Notes under the pieces: model-generated
Database searches by the model: none
Seen by the model: the letters and a program-made list of their open reading frames with translations, nothing else
What the model was told of the DNA's origin: nothing
Shown: positions 7,361-13,071 of the stretch, in pieces
How the letters are laid out: every line of letters starts with the position of its first letter
Position numbering within the stretch: the first letter of the stretch is position 1
Made by a program: the position numbers and the translations under genes
From: CAZOLI01 sp964580675
Lineage (GTDB): Bacteria; Planctomycetota; MHYJ01; CAYXQY01
Direction of reading: 5' to 3'
DNA length: 13,071 nucleotides
Assembly (NCBI GenBank): GCA_964580675.1
Contig: CAZOLI010000052.1
Location: 1 to 13,071, forward strand

Positions 7361-7387
7361 AAAGCGGAACTCATCCGCTTTTTTTAT
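7361..7387 (+). terminator. Intrinsic (Rho-independent) terminator
   Basis: AAAGCGGA (7361-7368) and TCCGCTTT (7374-7381) form a perfect stem around ACTCA, running into a tract of seven T (7379-7385) followed by ATT. It lies 72 bases after the disordered-protein stop and 30 bases before the next ATG. It closes the upstream unit and argues against any PqaA start before 7387. Confidence 0.85.
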
Positions 7388-7416
7388 TTCGATTCCTCGA
7401 TCAAGTGGACCACCCC

Positions 7417-8784
7417 ATGATACAGCACACCAGTGGCCGGGTTGGCGTTTGGCCCATATCCTGTGTCATACTGACGATCATTTCCGTTTTTCTGATTCAG
7501 ACGACGTTTTCTCAGGCAGGCCGGGTCCGGGCCGGCGGGCTCGAATCATACGTTAATGAAGAAGACAACGCCTACGACTGGAAGGTGGAGGAGACAAAGG
7601 ACATTCCGGGAGCGGGTACGGCCTACCACGGGAAACTCACGTCACAGGAATGGCGGGACAAAACCTGGACACATAACACCTGGACGGTTTTTCCGGGGGA
7701 GAAACCTGAGGAGGAAACCGAACGTCCCGGGTTGGTCATCGTGGCCGGCGGGGACGGGGGCTGGACCATGATGAATTTGGCCGGGCAGGTTGCATCAAGC
7801 ACGGGATACGTCATAACCGTGCTGAACAACGTTCCGAATCAGCCCTTTTTTGATGATTTGAAGGAGGACGCGTTAATTGCTCATACCTTCGAGAAGTATC
7901 TGGACACGGGAGATCAAACCTGGCCCCTGCTTTTGCCCATGACGAAGTCGGCGGTGCGGGCCATGGACACGGTTTCAAAGCTGGGACAGAAAAAGGAGAA
8001 CACGAAAATAACGGAGTTCGTGGTGGGAGGAGCCTCCAAGCGTGGATGGACTTCCTGGCTCACTGCGGCCATTGATGATCGTGTGTCCGGACTGATTCCC
8101 ATGGTGTTTGACAACCTCCGGTTCCGGAAACAGTTAAAAAATCAGAAAAGGGTGTGGAAGTCCTTCTCGGAAAAAATTAAGGATTACACCAGCAGAAATC
8201 TTCACAAGCGTCTGGACAGCAAGCGGGGGAAAAAACTCCTGAAGATGGTGGATCCGTATTCATATCGCGAATCATACGATATGCCCACGCTGATATTCAG
8301 CGGTACGAACGATGGATACTGGCCCGTGAATTCCATCAACCTTTTTTACTCAAAACTCAGGCAGGAGAAATATCTTTACTACGGGCCCAATGCCGGACAT
8401 GAGATGGGCACGAATTACCTGCGTATCCTCTCCACGCTGAAGGCCTTTCTTTTGCGTATCAAGGGAGAACTTCAGTTCCCGTCCTTCTCCTCCAGACTTC
8501 GAACCGTGAAGGAAGGAAAGAAGTTAACGTTTTCCGTAAAAAACAAATCCGACCACACGCCGACGCGGATACTGCTCTGGCGGGCCGACTCCAAGGACGG
8601 TGATTTCCGGCCGTCAAAATGGAAATCAACGACCATCGGCGAGGACACGAAAAAAGCAAAACACCTCATCGAGACCGGGGCCACTTCCTTTATTGGATTG
8701 TTCGGTCAAATTTTCTACAATATAGACGGTCAGAAATTTTCATTATCCACGAAATTACACAGGAAGGAGCTGGAAACGGACTAA
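7417..8784 (+). CDS. PhoPQ-activated pathogenicity-related (PqaA-family) secreted serine hydrolase
   Basis: 455 residues from ATG 7417. The frame is open further left to 7273, but that extension crosses the terminator at 7361-7387 and would bury the signal peptide, so 7417 is preferred. The N-terminus (PISCVILTIISVFLIQTTFSQA, ending near residue 34) looks like a signal peptide. The mature protein begins with family-typical YVNEEDNAYDWKVEET (45-60). The alpha/beta-hydrolase core shows VVGGASKRGWTSWLTAAIDD (202-221) with candidate nucleophile Ser207, then SGTNDGYWP with Asp299, and PNAGHEMG with His328. A strand-rich domain of about 100 residues follows. The family (named from Salmonella PqaA) is wider than pathogens and its substrate is not known to me. 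Despite the name, no PhoP site was identified here. A promoter was not found; the upstream terminator implies separate transcription or readthrough. Confidence 0.9.
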   Translation: MIQHTSGRVGVWPISCVILTIISVFLIQTTFSQAGRVRAGGLESYVNEEDNAYDWKVEETKDIPGAGTAYHGKLTSQEWRDKTWTHNTWTVFPGEKPEEETERPGLVIVAGGDGGWTMMNLAGQVASSTGYVITVLNNVPNQPFFDDLKEDALIAHTFEKYLDTGDQTWPLLLPMTKSAVRAMDTVSKLGQKKENTKITEFVVGGASKRGWTSWLTAAIDDRVSGLIPMVFDNLRFRKQLKNQKRVWKSFSEKIKDYTSRNLHKRLDSKRGKKLLKMVDPYSYRESYDMPTLIFSGTNDGYWPVNSINLFYSKLRQEKYLYYGPNAGHEMGTNYLRILSTLKAFLLRIKGELQFPSFSSRLRTVKEGKKLTFSVKNKSDHTPTRILLWRADSKDGDFRPSKWKSTTIGEDTKKAKHLIETGATSFIGLFGQIFYNIDGQKFSLSTKLHRKELETD

Positions 8785-8841
8785 CGGTTCCGGTTCTTCC
8801 CTTCAATTCATAGTCGTTATACATCAGGAAATGCCAGAAGA

Positions 8842-10761
8842 ATGCCCGAACTGAGTCTGCCCGGAGGAGATAAACTGGAGGTTGAGGAAGGCACAACCGT
8901 CGAGGAAGTGAAGGAGATGATCAATCTCCCCCCCGGTGATTACATCGCCGGAAAGATAAACGGTCGCACGGTGGACCTCTATCACGAAATTACCGAAGAC
9001 GCCGAGTTCGAACTCGTTTCCCTTGATTCGGACGACGGCCTGTACATCCTCCGGCACAGCACGGCACACCTGACCGCCCAGGCGGTCTGCCGCCTTTTCC
9101 CGGACGCACAGCTCGGGGTCGGTCCCCCCATCGACAACGGGTTCTATTATGATTTTAAGGTCGATCAGCCCTTCACCCCGGAGGACCTCGAGAAAATCGA
9201 GGAAGAAATGCACAATATTGTGGAGGAGAACCTCGCCATTCAGCGTCGTGAGGTGCCGGAAGAAGAAGCGGTGGAGGTCATGGCCGATCGGGATCAGGAA
9301 TTGAAACTGGAGCTGATTGAGCAGTTCCAGGAAGGCGAAGTGATTTCCCTATACGAACAGGGGGAGTTCGTTGACCTCTGCCGGGGACCCCACCTGTCCG
9401 AAACCGGAGAAATCCGGACGTTTGAACTCCAGCGCGTGACGGGCGCCTACTGGCGGGGCGACGAAACCCGGGATCAGATGCAGCGCATTTACGGAACGGC
9501 GTTTCCGACGGACGAACAGCTCCAGGAGTACCTCGAGTCCGTCGAAAAAGCCAAACAGCGGGACCACCGAAAACTTGGACAGCAACTTTCCCTGTTTGAC
9601 TTCACCGACCATGCGCCGGCCCATCCCATTTTTCTTCCCAATGGGACCACCATTTACAACGAGTTAAAATCCTACATCCGGGAATGGTACCGGGAACAGA
9701 ATTACGAAGAGGTCATTTCCCCACAGATTTATCGGTCCTCCCTCTGGGAGAAGTCCGGTCACGCCGATGCATACGAGGAAAACATGTATTTTATCGAGGA
9801 GGAAGAAGAAGGCGTGAAACCGATGAACTGCCCGGGACACGCCCTGATTTATGCCCGGGATCTGCGATCTTATCGGGACCTGCCCATTCGGTACGCGGAT
9901 TTCAGCCGGCTGCACCGGAAGGAGCGATCCGGCGTAACGCACGGATTGACGAGAGTGAGAAGTTTTCAGCAGGATGATGCGCACATCTTCTGTACACCGG
10001 AGCAGGTGAATGAGGAAGTGGGGAACGTGATCGATATGGTGATGTCGATTTATGAGGACTTTGCCTTTGAGGACGTTGAAACCGCCCTCTCCACACGTCC
10101 CCCCAAATCAATTGGTAGCGACGAAATGTGGGAACGAGCCGAAGGGGACCTCGCCGGTGCCCTTAAGGATCGGGGAATTGATTTTGAGCGTGACGAGGGA
10201 GAGGGCGCGTTTTACGGACCCAAAATTGATTTTTACGTGAGTGACGCCCTGAACCGGGAATGGCAGCTCGGGACCATTCAGCTTGATTTCTCCATGCCGG
10301 AACGGTTCGACCTGGAGTACGTGGATCCCGAGGACAACCGGGAGCGACCCGTGATGATTCACCGGGCTGTTTTCGGATCGATTGAACGATTCATCGGCAT
10401 TCTGATCGAACACTACGGGGGGAATTTTCCGTTCTGGCTTGCCCCGGAGCAGGTACGGGTACTTCCCGTTTCCGAGGATCAGTCGGAATACGCCCGGGAC
10501 GTTCGCGATCAACTGCACGACGCCGGTGTCCGCGTTCAGGTCGACGATCGGGACGAAACGCTGTCCTATCGAATTCGGGAAGGCGAAAAACAAAAAGTCC
10601 CTTATCTCTTGATCGTAGGCGATCGGGAAGTGGAGGACGGAACGGTTTCTGTACGGGATCGGGAAGAGGGGGATATCGGTGCCGTGTCCGTTTCCGCCTT
10701 CATCAAGAAAACCGAGGAAGAGCCGGTTCCCGGTCCGAACAGCGAGACAAACCAGCAGTGA
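8842..10761 (+). CDS. thrS: Threonine--tRNA ligase
   Basis: 639 residues, full length. It charges tRNA-Thr with threonine in the cytoplasm. Domains in order: TGS (1-60, MPELSLPGGDKLEVEEG), the second N-terminal editing domain with HSTAH (72-76) and FVDLCRGPH (about 175-183) that clears mischarged Ser-tRNA, the class II catalytic core, and an anticodon-binding domain beginning near VRVLPVSEDQSEYARD. The zinc ligands that select threonine are in place at Cys330 (MNCPGH), His381 (QQDDAHIF) and His507 (MIHRAVFGS), each four lower than in Escherichia coli. Motif 2 is RLHRKERSGVTHGLTRVRSF. The ATG at 8842 follows AGGAA and AGAAG. An out-of-frame ATG lies at 8831. The gene is followed 79 bases later by infC, the classic order. 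Confidence 0.98.
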   Translation: MPELSLPGGDKLEVEEGTTVEEVKEMINLPPGDYIAGKINGRTVDLYHEITEDAEFELVSLDSDDGLYILRHSTAHLTAQAVCRLFPDAQLGVGPPIDNGFYYDFKVDQPFTPEDLEKIEEEMHNIVEENLAIQRREVPEEEAVEVMADRDQELKLELIEQFQEGEVISLYEQGEFVDLCRGPHLSETGEIRTFELQRVTGAYWRGDETRDQMQRIYGTAFPTDEQLQEYLESVEKAKQRDHRKLGQQLSLFDFTDHAPAHPIFLPNGTTIYNELKSYIREWYREQNYEEVISPQIYRSSLWEKSGHADAYEENMYFIEEEEEGVKPMNCPGHALIYARDLRSYRDLPIRYADFSRLHRKERSGVTHGLTRVRSFQQDDAHIFCTPEQVNEEVGNVIDMVMSIYEDFAFEDVETALSTRPPKSIGSDEMWERAEGDLAGALKDRGIDFERDEGEGAFYGPKIDFYVSDALNREWQLGTIQLDFSMPERFDLEYVDPEDNRERPVMIHRAVFGSIERFIGILIEHYGGNFPFWLAPEQVRVLPVSEDQSEYARDVRDQLHDAGVRVQVDDRDETLSYRIREGEKQKVPYLLIVGDREVEDGTVSVRDREEGDIGAVSVSAFIKKTEEEPVPGPNSETNQQ

Positions 10762-10828
10762 CGGAAACGCAGGAAAGGGGGCCAGAAATTTTGTATCACC
10801 GTGTTTGTTTTTTCATGTTTGTTCTGAC

Positions 10829-10843
10829 AGGAGGCCAACCATA
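10829..10843 (+). promoter_or_regulatory. infC ribosome binding site with AUA start
   Basis: AGGAGG (10829-10834) is a full match to the anti-Shine-Dalgarno complement, six bases ahead of ATA 10841-10843. A full-strength site before a non-canonical codon is the arrangement expected where initiation depends on IF3 level. Confidence 0.75.
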
Positions 10844-11353
10844 AGCAACGGCAACGAGGAGCGCGTAAACGATGAAATCACGGCCAACAAGATTCGTCTT
10901 GTGGACGAGGAAGGGGAGAACAAGGGGGTGATGCCGATTGAGGAAGCCCGGCGCATCGCCGAGCGGGAAAACCATGATCTTGTGGAAGTGGCCCCGGAGG
11001 CCAATCCCCCGGTCTGCCGGATGATGGATTACGGCAAATACAAGTACGAAAAACAGAAAGAACGTAAGAAAGCCAAGAAAAACGCCCAGCAGACCGAGGT
11101 GAAGGAAGTTCGGTTCCGAACCCGGACCGAAGAACACGACATGAAAACCAAGAGAAAACAGGCGCGGCGGTTCCTCGAAAACGGGAACATCGTTCGAATT
11201 ACTCTTTACTTTAAGGGCCGTGAAATCGTGTACAAGGACAAGGGCAAGGAAAAAGTCCGCGAGTTTGCGGAAGAACTCTCGGACATCAGCAAAGTGCAGG
11301 ATGAGCTGACCGAGGAGGGACATCAGATTCAGATGTCGCTGGCCCCCAAATAA
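10841..11353 (+). CDS. infC: Translation initiation factor IF-3, apparently starting at AUA
   Basis: About 170 residues, normal for IF3, which binds the 30S subunit, keeps it apart from 50S and proofreads the start codon. The N-domain starts ERVNDEITANKIRLVDEEGE with the expected EARRIAERENHDLVEVAPEA and PPVCRMMDYGKYKYEK; a basic linker (KERKKAKKNAQQ) joins the C-domain, which contains EVRFRTRTEEHDMKTK and ends SLAPK. No ATG, GTG or CTG lies in frame near the N-terminus. ATA 10841-10843 stands six bases after AGGAGG (10829-10834), the best Shine-Dalgarno sequence in the window. In Escherichia coli infC begins at AUU and IF3 represses its own synthesis by rejecting that codon; AUA would serve the same purpose. 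TTG 10805 is in frame but would place the AGGAGG inside the coding region. rpmI and rplT, the usual next genes, are absent. Confidence 0.95.
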   Translation: MSNGNEERVNDEITANKIRLVDEEGENKGVMPIEEARRIAERENHDLVEVAPEANPPVCRMMDYGKYKYEKQKERKKAKKNAQQTEVKEVRFRTRTEEHDMKTKRKQARRFLENGNIVRITLYFKGREIVYKDKGKEKVREFAEELSDISKVQDELTEEGHQIQMSLAPK

Positions 11354-11371
11354 TTCGTTATATTGAGGATA

Positions 11372-11403
11372 CAACGGCCCGGCAACTCCTGTCAGGACCG
11401 TTG
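11372..11403 (+). terminator. Weak hairpin after infC, possible terminator or attenuator
   Basis: CAACGG (11372-11377) pairs with CCGTTG (11398-11403) around a 20-base loop; the loop itself contains TCCTG-T-CAGGA as a tight inverted repeat. Only a short TTTT (11413-11416) follows, ten bases downstream, so intrinsic termination would be weak. Confidence 0.25.
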
Positions 11404-11477
11404 AAGGACCCTGTTTTGAGTCATTCCGGCGTCGGTTCCCGGATCGATATGTCATTCCATTTTTTGGTCACCTTAAG

Positions 11478-12110
11478 ATGACCCGGAAAATAGCACTTCG
11501 CCTGATGTTGTCCGTCTGGTTGCTTCCTCTCGTGGCCTGTGCCTCGGGGGACAGTTTTGTTTTGAAAACGTATGATTTTTCTCAGATCAAAAAAGTGGCC
11601 GTCGTCAAGGTAACCGGGGTTCGGGCCGAGGGCGTTAAAAATCAGCTTTCCGACCTGCTTGCTTTTGAACTGGGCAATAAGGGATATCACGTGGTCGAGC
11701 GACACCAGGTGCAGGAGGTGCTGAAGGAAAAGGAATTTCAGGGAAAGGACATCGCGGAGGCCGACGACGTCCGGAAAGCCGGAAAAATCCTCGGCGTTCA
11801 GGCCGTGGTGATTATCAATGTGTCACGGATGACCGATCGCCACGTCGACTTATCGGCAAAAATGCTGGACGTGAAAGACGGCGTGTTAATCTGGGGCGGT
11901 TCCGGCTCGGGAAAACACGCGAGCGGCTTTTCCACCCTGCTTGGCGCCGCCGCCGGCGTGGTAATCGGTAAGGAAGTGGGAGGAACTGGCGGAGCGATTA
12001 TCGGGGGCATCGTCGGTGGGGTATCGGGAAAACAGCTGGCACCGGAAATTCAGAGTCAGACCCGGTCCATTTTTCGGCAGCTGGCGAGCAAGTTGCCGGA
12101 ACGAAAATAA
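11478..12110 (+). CDS. CsgG-like lipoprotein with C-terminal glycine zipper
   Basis: 210 residues. A basic n-region (MTRKIALR) and hydrophobic stretch end in the lipobox LVAC with lipidated Cys21. Residues 38-140 resemble the CsgG/curli-assembly alpha-beta domain: a first strand KKVAVVKVTG, a helix with LSDLLAFELGNKGYHVVERHQVQEVLKEKE cut short here only in quotation, then DDVRKAGKILGVQAVVIINV and DVKDGVLIWGG. Residues about 155-184 are a glycine zipper (for example LGAAAGVVIGKEVGG), which usually packs in or on a membrane. True curli CsgG forms a nonameric secretion pore; this protein is shorter and lacks neighbouring csg genes, so curli export should not be assumed. No strong Shine-Dalgarno sequence precedes the ATG. 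It sits 124 bases after infC and may share its transcript or have its own promoter. Confidence 0.82.
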   Translation: MTRKIALRLMLSVWLLPLVACASGDSFVLKTYDFSQIKKVAVVKVTGVRAEGVKNQLSDLLAFELGNKGYHVVERHQVQEVLKEKEFQGKDIAEADDVRKAGKILGVQAVVIINVSRMTDRHVDLSAKMLDVKDGVLIWGGSGSGKHASGFSTLLGAAAGVVIGKEVGGTGGAIIGGIVGGVSGKQLAPEIQSQTRSIFRQLASKLPERK

Positions 12111-12135
12111 GAGAAATCTCCCTGGTCTCCTTCTA

Positions 12136-12166
12136 TACCCGGTCCCGGGTACAGCCTTTCGCAAAG
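12136..12166 (+). terminator. Two adjacent hairpins after the CsgG-like gene, possible transcript end
   Basis: TACCCG (12136-12141) pairs with CGGGTA (12146-12151), and CCTTT (12154-12158) pairs with AAAGG (12162-12166) around a three-base loop. They lie 26-56 bases after the stop. There is no T-run, so intrinsic termination is uncertain. Confidence 0.3.
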
Positions 12167-12195
12167 GAAGGGGCTTATTATGATCAAGGTCAAGA

Positions 12196-12271
12196 GTTGA
12201 TTATCCGTTGATGGGGTTGATTCGTTGATTGGTTGATTTGTAGATTTGTTGATTCGTTGATGTATTAATGT
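12196..12271. repeat. Degenerate octamer array, unit GTTGATTN
   Basis: From 12216 to 12263 there are six consecutive 8-base units (GTTGATTC, GTTGATTG, GTTGATTT, GTAGATTT, GTTGATTC, GTTGATGT), preceded by two longer units starting at 12196 and 12207 and followed by a decayed one. The minus strand reads INKSTNQPINES-like peptides. Confidence 0.85.
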
Positions 12272-12336
12272 GTGAAAACAGCAGGCAGTGGGGGATTGGC
12301 GATAGTGGACAACCAAACAAAAAATGAATTGTTTAA

Positions 12337-12360
12337 CGCAAAGGCGCAAAGACGCAAAGA
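12337..12360. repeat. Octamer array, unit CGCAAAGR (three copies)
   Basis: CGCAAAGG, CGCAAAGA and CGCAAAGA follow one another exactly. A decayed relative (CGGCAAAC) continues at 12362. The opposite strand reads ASLRLCV, a peptide pattern I associate with widespread intergenic repeats. Confidence 0.8.
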
Positions 12361-12467
12361 ACGGCAAACAAAAATACAGTAAACAGAAACAACGGAAAAT
12401 GAAACATTTGTCGTCTTGGGTCGTACCGTATTTCGGAATTTTCCACATCGCTTTCGCGTCCAGTGGG

Positions 12468-12484
12468 ACGGTTCTTCGAACCGT
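12468..12484. repeat. Small perfect hairpin
   Basis: ACGGTTC (12468-12474) and GAACCGT (12478-12484) are reverse complements around TTC. It sits just left of the hexamer array; no T-run follows. Confidence 0.55.
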
Positions 12485-12485
12485 A

Positions 12486-12515
12486 GATTAAGATAAGGAT
12501 AAGGATAAAGATAAA
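12486..12515. repeat. Hexamer array, unit GATAAR
   Basis: Five consecutive 6-base units: GATTAA, GATAAG, GATAAG, GATAAA, GATAAA. Confidence 0.8.
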
Positions 12516-12533
12516 GAGGCGATCATACGTTAC

Positions 12534-12650
12534 GAGTCAGGAGTATTTCGAGTAAGGAGTGGTCGATAGGAAGTAAGGGTCAGTAATGAGTAAGGAGTGG
12601 TCAGTAACGAGTGAGGAGTGATGAGTCAGGAGTAACGGGTAAAAAGTAGA
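12534..12650. repeat. Degenerate GAGTNAGGAGT repeat array
   Basis: Variants of GAGTCAGGAGT, GAGTAAGGAGTGGTC and GAGTGAGGAGTGATGAGT recur about every 14-17 bases or at larger steps. GAGTAAGGAGTGGTC occurs twice in full. The minus strand reads THHSSLVTDHSLLITD-like peptides. Confidence 0.75.
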
Positions 12651-12677
12651 ACCGTTCAGCCGGGAGGAAGGAAAATG

Positions 12678-12820
12678 TTTCACCAAAGCAGGAGCCTCGA
12701 CCGGACGACGTCCGATGGCAACCGCCTGTAACTGTATCACCAAAGCCAGAGCCCCGAGCGTAAGCGAGCGGGCCATTTATCACCAAAGACAGAGCCCGAC
12801 CGGACGGAGTCCGATGGAAG
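12678..12820. repeat. Three interspersed repeats with a shared head and two kinds of tail
   Basis: The head CACCAAAG followed by CAG(G/A)GCC-like bases starts at 12681, 12738 and 12781. Copies 1 and 3 continue into a CGGAC-NNN-GTCCG hairpin (12702-12714 with loop GAC; 12801-12813 with loop GGA) and then ATGG. Copy 2 has an unrelated tail, CCGAGCGTAAGCGAGCGGG, instead. Confidence 0.8.
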
Positions 12821-12823
12821 CAG

Positions 12824-12844
12824 GGAGTACCTGAACGGTACTCC
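12824..12844. repeat. Perfect 8-bp hairpin with T-containing tail
   Basis: GGAGTACC (12824-12831) and GGTACTCC (12837-12844) pair around TGAAC, followed by ATCTTTTA. It resembles a weak intrinsic terminator on the plus strand, but no gene leads into it. Confidence 0.6.
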
Positions 12845-13002
12845 ATCTTTTATCAGGGAGCGGGCTTTTGAAGATCAGAATCAGGATCTAGATGATGGCC
12901 CTGATCAAGAATCTGGTCTGTTCGACCGAGCAGTTGAGACCGGAAACCTCCTGCCGGTATCCAAGTTGTGGGGACGAAAGGAGAAGTTCGAAGGCGGCCC
13001 CC

Positions 13003-13071
13003 TTCGTTCCAATTGTTGCAGAAAGCAACCGTTTCGGTCACCATAATTGGAACGAAAGCATCTTGCTTTCG
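13003..13071. repeat. Inverted repeats at the right edge
   Basis: TTCGTTCCAATT (13003-13014) is the exact reverse complement of AATTGGAACGAA (13045-13056). Overlapping its right arm, CGAAAGCA (13053-13060) pairs with TGCTTTCG (13064-13071) around TCT. The structure reaches the window end and may continue. Confidence 0.75.

Larger units (their letters stand above)
12111..13071. other. Gene-free region crowded with short repeats and hairpins
   Basis: No convincing gene in 961 bases. The minus-strand open frames here read as repetitive peptides (INKSTNQP, FFASLRLCVK, THHSSLVTDHSLL, GPLAYARGS, HRTPSGRA), which I recognise as products of short DNA repeats rather than proteins. The individual repeats are listed separately. 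The zone differs from the rest of the window in being made of degenerate small units. Confidence 0.75.

Noticed and set aside
7273..7416. Longer N-terminus for the PqaA-family protein
   Set aside because: The extension crosses a clear intrinsic terminator and puts 48 residues before the signal peptide.
10679..10840. Upstream extension of the infC frame back to an ATG inside thrS
   Set aside because: It would read through the end of thrS, adds a stretch unlike IF3, and places the AGGAGG inside the coding region.
11895..11920. GGSGSGKH in the CsgG-like protein as a Walker A P-loop
   Set aside because: The final residue is His, not Ser/Thr, and the surrounding fold and the lack of a Walker B motif do not fit a nucleotide-binding protein.
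12196..12820. CRISPR array
   Set aside because: Units are too short, degenerate and lack unique spacers of even length; no cas gene is nearby.
12601..12846. Minus-strand ORF with LAYARGS and RTPSG motifs as a protein gene
   Set aside because: These peptide motifs arise from the DNA repeats listed here; there is no domain, ribosome site or sensible composition.

Overview
The window looks like chromosomal DNA of a diderm (Gram-negative-type) bacterium. Three proteins carry clear lipoboxes, there is a CsgG-like outer-envelope lipoprotein, and the peptidoglycan-recycling pair AnmK and NagZ is present. Base composition is moderately GC-rich. Most starts lack a strong Shine-Dalgarno sequence. A PqaA-type serine hydrolase and a gene-free block packed with short interspersed repeats recall Planctomycetes/Verrucomicrobia-like or uncultured candidate-phylum genomes, but the sequence does not fix the phylum. 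No CRISPR array, transposase, tRNA or rRNA gene was seen.

Layout. (1) 2-127 is the 3' end of an unrecognised gene. (2) 96-1864 is a two-gene unit: a C39-like papain-fold lipoprotein overlapping a TPR lipoprotein. It meets a convergent four-helix membrane protein with an acidic tail (1861-2559) through a 4-base stop overlap. (3) 2949-3344 encodes a hot-dog acyl-CoA thioesterase behind a plausible promoter with a palindrome on its -35 box. (4) A convergent gap holds a strong hairpin. (5) 6477 down to 3595 on the minus strand is a peptidoglycan-recycling operon: anmK, a possible small acidic ORF, then nagZ joined by an ATGA overlap. (6) 6663-7387 is a self-contained unit with a consensus-like sigma-70 promoter, a ribosome site, a 178-residue disordered protein without lysine, and an intrinsic terminator. 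(7) 7417-8784 encodes an exported PqaA/PhoPQ-activated-family hydrolase. (8) 8842-11353 is thrS-infC, with infC apparently starting at the very rare codon AUA. (9) 11478-12110 is a CsgG-like lipoprotein with a glycine zipper, where rpmI-rplT might have been expected. (10) 12111-13071 has no gene and holds at least five different families of short repeats and hairpins in a row.

How the genes fit together. AnmK and NagZ act in succession on recovered cell-wall sugars. ThrRS and IF3 form the classic translation pair, and the infC start codon suggests IF3 autoregulation. The C39/TPR pair, the membrane protein, PqaA and the CsgG-like protein are envelope or exported proteins of unproven role. The least explained items are the lysine-free low-complexity protein with its own promoter and terminator, and the repeat island at the right end.
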